From Flammula alnicola (taxonomy: Eukaryota; Basidiomycota; Agaricomycetes; Agaricales; Strophariaceae), in NCBI GenBank assembly GCA_015499995.1, contig JADNRV010000010.1, forward strand, positions 434,001 through 498,000: 64,000 nucleotides of DNA, read 5' to 3'. This document shows positions 10,529 through 21,597 of the stretch, piece by piece. Below the pieces are notes generated by a model. The model searched no databases, had not been told where the DNA came from, and saw nothing but the letters and a program-made list of their open reading frames with translations. The stretch's first letter is position 1. Each line of letters starts with the position of its first letter. The position numbers and the translations under genes were made by a program.

Positions 10529-11836
10529 ATGTCAACCACCCCCCTCAAAGTCGGATTCGTAGGTCTCTCGACCACTGGATGGGCATCAAGTGTACTCGGT
10601 CCCTCTCTTATCCAGCCATCACTCCGAGATAAATATGACCTCGTTGCGGTTTCTACCACCTCTGAAGCCTCTGCGCAAGCCTCCGCCACCAAATACGCAG
10701 AACTAGTGGGTCATCCAATCGAGGCATATTATGGCGATAGCTCGAAAATCGCAGCCGACCCAGATCTAGACTTGATCGCTGTTGCAGTGAACGCTCCGTT
10801 TCACAAACAAGTTTTGTTGCCCATCATTAACGCAAAGAAGGATTTCTTCGTTGAATGGCCCGCGGGATCCTCGTTGCAGGATACTATAGAGCTTGGGAGG
10901 CCGCTCGCAACCAAGGCGTCCGGTCTCTAGTCGGTTTGCAGGGACGCCATTCAGCTGTAGTTCGTAAGGTGAGCAAAGTTTTATGTAACAATTTCGTCTG
11001 ACTCGCATACAACCGATAATTCATGATTAGGTGAAAGAGTTGATCTCGTCAGGGACTATTGGCGCTATTCGGTCTACCAACGTCGTAAGCCCACAATCGT
11101 ATTCATGCCACATTTTGCCACATTTAAAAATATTTAACAGCTTGCACACCTGGGACGAGATATTCATGTTTGGCCACCACTGGTACGAGAAAGTTTGATG
11201 TATTTATCTCAAAAGAAAAATGGTTTGTCCTTGCCGAATTTCCTTTCCAATTGGGCGTACAGTAATTCGTCATACTTCGGTACCACCATAGGTGCATCAC
11301 GTCTTGATATTCCCATCGCCCACCAGCTAGACACCCTCACCTACCTCCTTGGTGATTTCGTGAGCCTCTCGGCCACGGGTGCCACTGTGTACCCCGTTGG
11401 CACTCTTTTGGATGATCAAGACAAACCAACCGGAGAGACCATTAATTCGGAGATTCCTGATCATTTCGCTATTTCCGGTATCCTCAAACATGGGATCGTA
11501 GCCAATCTTTTCTGGCGTGGAGGGTACCTGTCTGGCGAAGGAAGAAGGCAATTTGTATGGGAAATCGATGGAGACGAGGGTTGTATCAGGATGGAGTCGA
11601 ATGCCCCAAGAGGGGCGTTTGCAAGCATTAGTGAACCTGAGCTTTACTTGAACGGGAAGAAGGTCGACCTCGAAGGTGCTCCTGGAGGTGCGTTCGACTC
11701 AGTGACGACTGCCTGGAAAGAGTACGCCGAACATATCACTGGTACATATGCTACCATTGATGATGCCGTGAAAAACCATCGGCTTCTTGACGCTATTGAA
11801 AGAAGTTGCAAGGAAGGTCAACGAATTGTACTTTGA
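10529..11836 (+). CDS. Gfo/Idh/MocA-family oxidoreductase (Gal80-like), one frame break
   Basis: This family uses an N-terminal Rossmann fold for NAD(P) and a C-terminal alpha/beta domain; fungal members include sugar dehydrogenases and the Gal80 repressor. Exons 10529-10968, 11031-11084, 11141-11222 and 11292-11836. Seen: the opening VGFVGLSTTGWAS nucleotide-binding turn, the KKDFFVEWPAG motif, then VGLQGRHSAVVRK and, after introns, VKELISSGTIGAI. EWPAG and GLQGRH lie in different frames: one base appears to be missing in the short G run near 10892-10894, where IELG should continue EAARNQG. No plausible intron bridges it. Repaired, the protein would be about 373 residues, normal for the family. 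The exons downstream of the break are intact and keep a clean C-terminal domain ending LDAIERS. The break is either a recent mutation or a sequence error. Substrate cannot be told. Confidence 0.82.
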
Positions 11837-12154
11837 TAGTCCAGCGGCTGATGAAGGGTTGCGATTGTCTTCTAATATTCTTAATTTCAGCACGTAAGGA
11901 CCCCGCTGAAACACAAGCATCATTGAAGTGGTATGCGCGGTACATAAATTACAAACAGAAAAAATACGAATTCTATTCCAACTTGTCGAGCCAGAGCCGC
12001 AAGAAAAAAAGGAGAAATTTAACAAGGTTCAGCCCTCAATAAGCAAAAGACACTGCAAACTGCGAATATCTAAATAATAGGTCAACGTATACTATACATA
12101 AACATAAAAGCGCAGATAAAAAGTCGTGGTAAGAATCGGAAGGTTGGATATTCA
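11837..12154. other. Convergent intergenic spacer
   Basis: A 318-bp A/T-rich spacer between the 3' ends of the oxidoreductase and the RasGEF gene. I see no gene or structured element in it. Confidence 0.5.
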
Positions 12155-15100
12155 TTAATCTGGGTACATGGCTAGGGCTCTCTGCAGGGTGACTGAATCC
12201 AGGCCGCGAAGACGAAGGCATCGTTGGAAGAGCTTCTTGTCAATATCGAACTGGACCCGGCTAGCCAGATGTTGTCCAGCTACCAGAGACTTTATGACGT
12301 CGGCGATGCGACGTTGCTTGTGCACGTTGATTAATGGTTCCAGGTGCATAGAAGGGGGAAGAGGGGCCAAGGCAGAGAATACTTCGGGGTGTGTAGGAGG
12401 GTCGAATACGGCAGTGACGGGATCAATACCGATTACACTATTAGGTGCTGTCGGATCGATGAGGGCAGGTAATTTGTTGAGGCGATGGAGTTGCGAAAGG
12501 TATATGCCTATGGAAAATAAGAACCAAAAATTACCGGCAAGAAAATAATGCACATACCAATGAAGGGGATACAAGCAGAAGGTATAGCGGGGCGGTTATC
12601 TGTACCTGCTTTGCCCTTCCCACTTTGCGAGTCTCCGCTAACAACTGAAGCTGCGTGATTACTGTTTTCGAGGGGTTTCGAGTCAACAATGGAGTCTATG
12701 ACCTGTCGCATGAACTTAAAGTCGTCGACGTTGCTGGTAAATTGTTTGAGATCCCTGTACATTCGGCTTTCGAAAATTCCGATTCGACTCCAACCTTGCT
12801 TGCGCATGGCTTTGGTAACCCACTCGTTCTGAAGGGCCGTGATAATGGCCGTCAAGGTATTGAAGTTGCTCAAAGAGTACGATTTCTGGACGAAAAGAGC
12901 ATATAAGCAGGTAATGACTTATTCAGAAAAATCGTAGCCTTACCCATGCAATGCGAATGAACTTGCTGACGACTATGGGTCGTTCAGTGGGTGGTGTGAG
13001 GACAACCTCAGATATCACGAAAGCAACCATGAGGTTGAAACGAGCTCGTACGGCCGCAAGGGCAGTAGTTTTATCCGTAAAACGTGCTTCCACCTTCCAT
13101 CGAGCCCTGTCTTTGAGATATTGCGCCCAGTCTAGAATGTTGATCTCCTCACACTCGACCCATTCGTCAGTCACGAGTTCCTCGAATTTGACACTCATGA
13201 ATAACTCTCTGTCGATCATCGAGAAGTGCTCAGCCAAAGTCTCAGTCGGGGAATTGAGAATGAATGACCGATGGATGCGAGGTCCGTCAGGATTAGCGAA
13301 TTTCGACGACAAAGTGCCGACGGAAGGATTGACGAGCGTAGGTGCTGGCGTCTCCAAGGAAGGAGTCATCCTGCTCTGTAGAATTTCAAGAGGAACCACA
13401 TCTTCAACAGCAGGTTTCGAATCCTTGGAACGCGGAGAGGCATCGGGGTCAGGAGGAGGTAATTGATGCGCAGTTTGCGTAGGAATTGGTGTATGTGTTG
13501 ATGGATCGATGGCTTCCTGGTCATATTCGACATCGTCCATTGTGGATGCAGAAATTACCACGTTAGGCTGGCCATTAGCCTCTGTCCCTACAGCCGATGG
13601 ATCGACCTCGTCAATGAAACCCTCGATGTCATCTTCTGAGAACAGGGAGCTTTCATAGTCATAATCCCCATTGGCCATCCGCTCTTGGAGTGTGCGAACC
13701 CATCCATCGACTTTCTCTGCTTTCTCCTGCTGGATCTTTGGATTGATTTGTCCTTCCAGACGTCGGAGAGCAGCTTCGACGTCGCCGTTATCCTCGCCGT
13801 CGTTGCTCAACGACTCGAAGGTCTGTTGTAGAGATTTCATTTGCCATCTATGAATAGGTTTGGGGGGCCCGGATGAGGAAGGCGACGATTCTGAATGCGT
13901 AGAGCTGGTGATGGAGTCACGCATGGACTCATGGGATACGATACCCATGGATGAAACTTCTGAGCGACGAACAAACTCAAAGTCGCGACGCATAGGCAGT
14001 TTTCGCGGTGGTTTGCGTAGACCAGGGGGGTAGGCAAGATCTTCCGGAGGAATAGAGGACGTGTCGGAGAAGTCGAGGTCGTCTATCGAAACGACATCGA
14101 ACTGCCACTGGTTATGTTTACCAGGGAAAGTTGGAGGAAGAGGTCCATCCAACGTTAGAGGTGCGCCGAAGGAATCGGTCGAAGACGATCGGAATGATTC
14201 TGGGCGTTCTGCTTCTCTTAATTGGTCGACCTCTTCGCTGAAGGATCCTCGACTGATTTCACTAGCAGAATTGCCAATAACGTCGTTTTCCACATGATCG
14301 ATCTCATCAAGGGTGACGAAGGTGACTTCAGGATCGGCAGGAGCTTCACCTATTGATTCTGCTGCATATGCCGGTGGTAATTGCGGTGACAGAGTTGGTA
14401 CGGTAGAAGATTCGTTTCTAAAAGTGGGAGTATCGGTCGTGTTGTTGGTGAAATTGAGGGATGCTAAAGGAGATTGAGGAGAAGAATGAGTTCCATTAGT
14501 ATATGGCACAGGGGGCGGTGTAGTCGGCAAAGGGGGTATCGGTGGCAGGGTAGAGAGAGTAGGTGTCCCAGGTGCGATAACAATGGAAGGAGGTGCTGTC
14601 TTCGCAGATGGCTCGCTCATCTTGAGGTACTGCTCGACGCCGCCATTCATCGAGAGTAAGTCTCTAGCCGCGCTAATTTCGAGATCAAATGCTGATACAC
14701 CAGCACCGCAAGCACCCAGCGATGCCGGACGGATCGAAGATCTCGGATTCAGGACTCGTTTCCAGCGTCCAAGGCGACCGATTGTCCTCACAAATGCGCG
14801 GGAAAGGGCACTGTGTCGGATGGTCAATGGAACCATGGCATTCTGTACAAACTGCGATTCAGCATCTGTGGTTGGTCCTGGCGCATGGTCCGTGCGATGC
14901 AAGATGTTCAATGACGAAAGCGGAAGGGAAGTTGGTCGACTGGCGGATAGAACACCACCGACGCCATGTCCTGCTATCAGATGGGCGTTAGCTGGATCGC
15001 TTGGAAACCCTGTTGGACTGTCTTCGGCTTTTGCCTCGTCTGGAAGGAAGTCTAAGTCGAGGTCAGAACTGTCATCGTCCGGAGACGTCTTTCGGATCGC

Positions 15101-17429
15101 TTCTGCGAAGCTCTTCCCTAGGAGATGGTCTACTGGCTGTTCTTCGGCTTCTTTAGGAGGTGAAGTAGGCTTCGGCTTTTCGACTGTGCGAGTATGTGCT
15201 CGTTTGCATTCTTTGGCAACCTTGACCAGTCGACGCACAATATCCTGTGTGAAAGCAATGAGAACCTGCATAGTCGAGCCTTCTTGAGAAGGAAAAAAAC
15301 AACACGTACGATACCATCGTTGTGCTTCTTTAGAATTGGGTCATGTATCAACGTATTCAGCCAATCCGCGATCAACAACCTCAGCTCACGGTTAGGGATA
15401 AAGTCGACCGTGAAGAAAGTCAAGAGCCAGTAGCGAATGGCCACAAATGTCCGTACGCGCACAATCCGACGCACTGTTTCGTCCTGCAATGACGATGGCT
15501 GCTGCAGAGCCCAATGGAATCTGCAGATGAGGAGATGGCACAGGTCAACGGCGCTGACGTACGTCCTGTAGGTGAGGAAGAAGTTCAGGAGCTCGTCGTA
15601 ATTCAGATCGCTCGTCAACTGGGCAATCCAGCGCTCGATCGTTGCGGCCAGCAAGACCTTTTGGCCATTGATAGGGGGAAGTTTGGAGGAAGACGTCTCT
15701 GGTGACTTTAACCTGGAAACTCTACTGCTCCTCCTTTTCGATATGCTTGATGACGAAAGGTTGGCTTGCGAAAGATCCGTTAGACTATCTCGCGATGTCG
15801 AGTGATAGTCTTCGAGGTCTTGATCGGGCAGAGTTTCGCCCCATATGACAAACCGAGGGTCATCTCGAGGCGCAGCACTTTGGTCTGCAGCTAACGACAG
15901 CTTGATGACCGTAGTTCCTTCGTCGGACTCTGGCACCAGCTTTTCGAAAAGGGGTAAACCGCGATATGTCTGTAGGACATTGAACACCTCGGTCGAATAA
16001 TGAGATGACAGCCGTAACGATTCGGCAGAGGGTGTAAAATCTGGTTCCGGAGCTTCTGGAGCGTCAGCTGGATCTTCCACCACTGACACACTCGAGGAGA
16101 CCGTGCTCAAGCGAATTGCAGAAGGAGGTCTAGTGGTATCATTGTCCGATTCACTTGGTTCGGATGGTATTGGCGACTGATTGTCTGGGAGGTTGTCCAG
16201 AAGGTCGTTGTGAGAGTCTACCTGCCTGGCGGTGAGTCCAGATTCAAACGACTGCATTTCACGAAGGTGTCGAGGGGTTGGAAGCCGGTCGAGAGCAGGT
16301 TTCTGCGAAGGGGCATTAAAAGTCACGCCATGTCCGAATGGTTGTATCACCGTTGCTCGAGGTCTGTCTTGATCCGAGGATACTTTTCCAGGATTGAACA
16401 AGCTATTCGATGAGAAATTGCTCAAGGCGCTTGATGAGGGGGTAAACCAATCCATCAATTCTCCGAACGAGTCAACCTGACGTGTAGGAGGGATGCTGAA
16501 GGGCATGCTAGGACGAGGCAAATCGACGGCCGTAACGCTCTGCGAGTGTGCACGACCTGTCACCGCAAACGTAGGTGCCGACGTGACAGTGGCCTCTGCG
16601 CTGGACATGTCTGGTATTGACCGTGTCTTCCGGAGCTTCCTGCCTGACGACGAGGTAGACGAGTTCGCTGTAGGCGGGCGAGTTACTGGCGCTGCGGTGT
16701 TCTTGCTAAACATGGCGGGGGGAAAATGCATGCTCAGCCTCGACCGCCGTTTAGTACGCGGAGACTGAGACGCGTCGCTAGAAGTTTTGGATTGCGAGAT
16801 TCGCTCTTCTACTTGAGCTGCAGATGCTGCGGGTGCAGAGTGTTCATCTCGGTATCTAAATAAGGAAGATCAGAGAGCCAGGAAGAAAATAACAAGACAT
16901 TCCACGGACCCTATACGATACATGGATTTTCCATGCTGGTTTATAAACGCGGTAATGGCGTACGGAGAACGCACAGAAGGACCGACTCCGGCCAGCTGGT
17001 CGTACCTTCGTTTGAGTTCGCGGGCTGCTTGGCCCGAGGAGGTTTCAATGAAGCTACCATCAGCTAGCGATGAACAGTTGAGAAGGAGTCAACAAAGATG
17101 AAGATTTAAAAGAGCGTACCTGCGACGGTGATGTCTACGGCCCCAATCTCTGGACCAAGAATGTTCTCCAAACTGCCACTTCCATCAAGTACGTCGGCAA
17201 GACAAAACGTCCACTCGGGCTTGCTGGCCGGTACCGGAGACAGAAACTGACTAGAAGAGTCGGGCAACTTGAGGGTAGAAGCCAAGGAAGGTCCGTCGAG
17301 CTGATCTACAGCCAATGGCGATTCTGGAGCTTCGATGGTAGGTATCTGAGCCACGGAGGTGGCCACAGGAGTCTCGGGGCGTGAATGGTCGTCAAAGTCA
17401 GAAGAAACTGCAGACAAGACAGAAGTCAT
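12155..17429 (-). CDS. Large RasGEF (CDC25-domain) protein, Lte1-like
   Basis: Predicted 1670 residues from six exons (minus): 17429-17120, 17063-16910, 16855-15310, 15265-12944, 12885-12558, 12507-12155. RasGEFs load small Ras-type GTPases with GTP; in yeast Lte1 has the same order of domains and acts in mitotic exit and polarity. The N-terminal half is long, Ser/Thr/Pro rich and probably disordered. A RasGEF_N module begins near residue 550 (TIERWIAQLTSDLNYDELL) and runs through a helical stretch ending IADWLNTLIHDP near 660; a second disordered region follows, then the catalytic CDC25 domain from about 1334 (FSMIDRELFMSVKFEELV, INILDWAQYLKDR, NTLTAIITALQNEWVTK, FIGIYLSQLHRL) to near the C-terminus. 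Splitting RasGEF_N from the catalytic domain by some 650 residues is typical of Lte1-type GEFs. One intron is only 44 nt. The start is the first Met of exon 1; an upstream exon cannot be excluded. The Lte1 assignment is inference from architecture. Confidence 0.88.
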
Positions 17430-17865
17430 GGTAATTTAACAATATAAAGAAGACGATTAGGGCGTCCAGAAATCAATATGACATGCTCAAAAATGGGGAG
17501 GTGATCGAAAAGTAGAAACAAGTTGGGCGCCAACTTGGTCGAAAGAGCTGGCTGATTACTATATAAAATGTTAGTATACGAGTCTATGACCAAAAAAAGG
17601 GCGACTCACTGATACAATGTGCGTAAATTCGGTCGTCGTTGTCGTCAATGATGGGGAAAAGAGGAAGAAATTAAAGGGAAAGTACATGGAAAACAAAGAC
17701 AATAATCAGATGTCACGTGCGTATTTACAAAGGGAAAATATTTGTCACTCATTATTAGTCATGGCAATCAGTAGCACTTCAAGCTTGAAGTACTTTCAAT
17801 AAAAGAAATATGCATCGTTTCTCTGAGGGCGCATGAAGAATTATTTATACCCCAATTAGAGGGGC

Positions 17866-17895
17866 ACTAGTCTTGGGGGAACTAGGCTTGGGGGA
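17866..17895. repeat. Imperfect 15-bp tandem repeat upstream of ASF1
   Basis: ACTAGTCTTGGGGGA is followed directly by ACTAGGCTTGGGGGA (one mismatch). It lies about 240-270 bp upstream of the ASF1 start. A binding site or a slippage product are both possible. Confidence 0.7.
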
Positions 17896-18021
17896 GTTTT
17901 TTTACTGAATTACACTGATATGGACTTAGTTGGGACTTAGATCTACTTAGATTTACTTATCTAATACTTGAAATATCGCGAGGTCATGTGGTAGTGTAAC
18001 TCTCCGTTTCAGCTGTCACGC

Positions 18022-18027
18022 ACGCGT
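18022..18027. promoter_or_regulatory. ACGCGT (MCB-type) box upstream of ASF1
   Basis: A perfect MluI cell-cycle box 108 bp before the ASF1 start codon. In ascomycete yeasts this hexamer is bound by MBF and drives G1/S transcription, which would fit a replication-coupled histone chaperone. The hexamer also occurs by chance elsewhere in the window, so this is suggestive only. Confidence 0.4.
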
Positions 18028-18134
18028 CTACACAGACTACACCGCCTTCAACTGCTCGGCCGCATTCTTCTTGTACTTTTTCACCTTCAACTTACTCTTT
18101 TAAGACCTTCTTTTATCTCAACTCGCGCAGAAGA

Positions 18135-18897
18135 ATGGCAGTCACGATTAGGGTATGTTAATCTTGTCCTCTGGAACAAAAATGGCCGCTTACAGTGCAT
18201 CGAAGAATGTCGAATTCATGAACAACCCAGCGCGCTTTTCCGATGTGTACCGATTTCGTGTCACCTTCGAATGCATAGCACCTCTGGAAGACGGTGAGAA
18301 AATAACGCGAGACCTTTGAGGTTCAGAATGTGGAACTTACTTGTGGCAATCAGACCTTGAATGGAGACTGATCTTCGTATCTTGTCCGGGAGACGAAGCC
18401 TTGGATCAGGAACTGGACGACTGCCTCGTTGGTCCGGTCCCACAGGGAATCAACTCATTTGAATTCGAAGGCTCTGCTCCAGACCCTTCACGGATACCCG
18501 AAGACGATGTGCTCGGAGTGGCAGCACTAATCCTCACGGGGTCATACAGAGATCAAGAGTTCGTGCGGGTGGGATACTACCAAAATACAGAATATGACAA
18601 CGAGGAGATGAAGGAGACTCCGCCGCCAAAAATCATGTTCAATCGTCTGGTACGAGATATCAGCACGAAGCCTCGCGTAACGCGTTTTCATATAAAATGG
18701 TGAGTGGCCACATAGTCTGTTGTCCTTTATTTCTGGATGCTAAAAACGCGCCTTATAATAGGGACGTTTCTCCTCCGCAACCTGCGCAAGCTGCCCTAGG
18801 TGCAGCCAACTCCGCACCTGTACCATCCGCAGACGATATCAACAACGGAGACGACCAGATGGAGGTAGATTCCTCGAAAGCGCCAAACGGGTCATGA
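18135..18897 (+). CDS. ASF1: Histone chaperone Asf1
   Basis: Asf1 binds the H3-H4 dimer and passes it to CAF-1 or HIRA during nucleosome assembly in the nucleus. Predicted 195 residues from exons 18135-18152, 18206-18293, 18354-18699 and 18762-18897. The conserved immunoglobulin-like core is nearly complete: [70 protein letters not shown] and [11 protein letters not shown], ending where the core ends in all Asf1 proteins. The short C-terminal tail after the last intron is Pro/Ala rich and then acidic, as is usual in fungi. The first exon encodes only MAVTIR. The first intron is taken to end at an unusual GAAG (18202-18205), because only this acceptor gives the family's IRNVE..NNP junction in phase; the better-looking CAG at 18193-18195 breaks the frame. 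The 3' end faces MCM10. Confidence 0.95.
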
Positions 18898-19053
18898 CGC
18901 AGGCATAAATTATATGTACCATTGATTTTCTATTTGCTTCTTGTTGTAGCTAATATTGTTAACGCACATCTGGAAATAAACCTCATCATCTTCTTTGAGC
19001 TTGTTCATCGTATTCGAAATCCTGGTTCTTATATTTTAATCCACAGGAAAACA

Positions 19054-21597
19054 TCAGAAATCGTCCAAATCTACCATCTCTCTTCGGGACTCTTTCTCGA
19101 CCGTAACGTCAACTTGCATGAGCCTTTCTGGGAATTCATCATCCGAGCACCCACTACCATCCAGAACGCACATCTTCTCCTCTTTCCCGTTAACTTCCAG
19201 CGCAGCTGCCGTGCCACTCTCTTTCTCTCGAACGGGTGCAATGACTCCTGATCGAATTCTCGGGCCTGGTTTGGGACCTAACTCGATATCCTTCCTTGCC
19301 GTCCGTACTGCTTCTAGGGCTTCGAGCTGTCACGAAAAGGTCGGTGAATGTATAGAAACGAAAAGAACAAAGATACAAGGATGTGGAGTGTCCAGTCAAA
19401 ACTCCAGGCCTTGATAGTTTTCCAACCAAAAAACATACCTTGTTTTTAACACCCACGTTCTCGAGTCTCCGTTGCCCTGGTTTCAACGATGGATCGAAGC
19501 CCAAAGATTTGATAACCCCTGCAGAATATGCCGACTGGCGTATATTGTTATCTTTACTTCCGAGGTGATTATCCTCGCCCGAATCCAGATCTCCACCATC
19601 CGAATCCATATCCGTTGTCGCGTGTCTCTTCCTCTCGTCTTGATTCGCCTTCTTCTTGCCTTTCACATTCCTGCCTTTGGACTTGTCTGTCTCCTCGATC
19701 CGGCCAACCTCCCTAGCCTTCATTACGGCCTTCATGCCGTCTTTATCACGCTGCAACAGAGCTTTCAATGCCCGGTCAGCATCCTTGCCCGCCAATTTCC
19801 TCTTAGCCTTTGCCTGGCCCTCCCGTCCAATCGACTCCGCGGCGTATATCGTTCGCGGATCAGAGGATGTCCCGGTGACAACGTGCCCAGAAACCATATA
19901 TGTGGCCCCAGTACTGGCAGTGCTATCCTCTGGTTTCAGTCCCCATCGACGCAAGGGATCGTACGCGTGTTTGTGTTTATGTGTAGAGGAATTAGACATG
20001 CCACCTGTGCTGTAAAGATCATCGATATGTTATACTATCGCTTCGTAACAGCAATAAGAGCAGCGTACCCAATAGAGAACTCGGGCCGTGCAGCTCGCCT
20101 ACGCTGGACAGCGGTTTGCACATGGTAGTCGCAGACTTCACTAACTCGTTTGTCGCACCAGCTACCGCAAACCTTCCCGTCTTGCTTCCTTACCATACAC
20201 ATACCAAGGTCTCGAGACCGGCCAATAACCATGATCGAAGACGCCGACTCGGGTGTTACTGCTAGAATATTATTTACTGGATGAGGAGTATCACTGGATC
20301 TCTACAACAAGAAAATTAACAAACAGCATCGGAGACGATGATTGTGAGATACTAACTTGAAAAGGTTTCAGAATCTTGGGATTCAAGAGGGCGATAACGT
20401 CTCCTTCCTTCACATCCGTAAGATGTTCGAAAGCCCCTCGACTTCCTCCTCGATAGACTTTGTCACGTTTTCCATCGTCGTCTCGAGGAATCAACTCAAA
20501 CGAGTCCGACTCGAACAGGAGCAGCGTCAAAAAGGCGTCGCCCCTGATGATTGACTTCGATGACGAAGATGCACCTGAACGCGCACCAAAATCGACGAGC
20601 TTGAGATTGACGAACTTCTTCCCTGACGGCTTTTCCGGTTCAGCTATGGCCTTGCCTTTCCACTGCTTTCGCTTGTCTTTCTCGTCGCCTTCTTCGGCTT
20701 CTATCTTGACTGGCGCACGGGTGAATTTGATTGGCCCCCTCTCCGCTACGACCGCTATCGTGATCCAGTCACCGGGAACAGGCACGTCGTAGCCCTGTTT
20801 ATCAGGAAGGAGTCGAATGGCGGAGTATAATCGTGAGGGGGAAAGATAATATCGACCACGGAGGTGATCTTCAAATTCCTCATGAAGAATGAGACGCGAT
20901 CTGAATGGAGTTCCAGCCTGTGCCAAATTCGCAATCGAGGTGAGGACTTACGATAAGTTAATTCCCGAATGTGGCTCTAGCCTCTCAAAGTTGGGATCGT
21001 CGTGTGGAGGTGTGTGCTCGTATGGACCAGGTTCGAGGTTCTCCACGAGTGCCAGCCGTTCATTCCGTTTATGCGCCAGATACTCCTCCTCTGCCTCTGG
21101 CTGAATCTCCTTGGGCTTCTCCGTGAACCCAGTAGATCTTGGGATAGTTTCAACCACATCAGCCTGGTCGTCCTTCCGTTTCATGGTGGCGAGTTTGTTG
21201 AGCATATTCGAGGGCGCGACTTTTTTGAACTGTTCCTCTGCGGGTTTGGAGCCTAGCGAGGAGTTGAGCGACCAATTCTGCTGTGGCGCAGTTTGGAAAA
21301 TGGGTCGTGCTAGTGGCTTGCCTGGCAGTTGATGATCCAGTTTCCGTTTCTTTTCTAAGAGAATTATCAATCAAACAGCACATTAAATTGGTATACATCT
21401 GGCTGCTTACTTGGTGACGGTGTCGCTGGCGCCAATGTAACAGGTTCAGGGGCCTTTCGTTTGGGTGATTTTGGGCGTGAAACGGTAACGTCTTGCTCTG
21501 GTTCTGGTTCCAAACGCGCCTGCAGCTGAGCTATTTGTCGTTTGATTTCTTCTTGGCTAAGCTGTTTCGCATTTTTCCTGCTCGTCGAAGAGTTCAT
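19054..21597 (-). CDS. MCM10: DNA replication initiation factor Mcm10
   Basis: Mcm10 binds DNA, the CMG helicase and polymerase alpha and is needed to fire replication origins. Predicted 736 residues, exons (minus) 21597-21411, 21354-20952, 20900-20357, 20301-20069, 20009-19439, 19326-19054. The N-terminus has a Gln/Arg-rich helix likely to be a coiled coil (EEIKRQIAQLQARLE), a usual Mcm10 oligomerisation feature. The central OB-fold spans about residues 197-380 (FEDHLRGRYYLSPSRLYSAI to VKEGDVIALLNPKILKPF). A CCCH zinc finger follows directly with ligands at about C413, C423, C435 and H438 (GMCMVRKQDGKVCGSWCD, EVCDYH), spacing Cx9Cx11CxxH as in the family. The C-terminal part is charged and Lys rich. 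The acceptor of the fourth intron is the CAG just before ACAGGTGGC, the only one in phase. The last intron (112 nt) is longer than the others. Confidence 0.94.

Larger units (their letters stand above)
17430..18134. promoter_or_regulatory. Shared divergent promoter region of RasGEF and ASF1
   Basis: A 705-bp spacer between two divergently read genes. It contains an imperfect 15-bp tandem repeat and one ACGCGT box close to ASF1 (both listed separately), plus repeated CTTAG/ACTTAG words around 17928-17960. No gene is visible; small plus-strand frames here lack coding character. Confidence 0.45.

Noticed and set aside
14583..15287. 234-residue plus-strand frame opposite the RasGEF gene
   Set aside because: Antisense shadow of a Ser/Pro-rich coding region; no start context or domain of its own.
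18182..18205. ATG at 18182 as the ASF1 start
   Set aside because: It would replace the conserved M-x-V-T-I-R start by an unrelated N-terminus; kept only as an alternative in the findings.
19472..20128. 218-residue plus-strand frame opposite MCM10
   Set aside because: It crosses MCM10 exons and an intron on the other strand and has no recognisable domain, while the MCM10 model explains the sequence fully.
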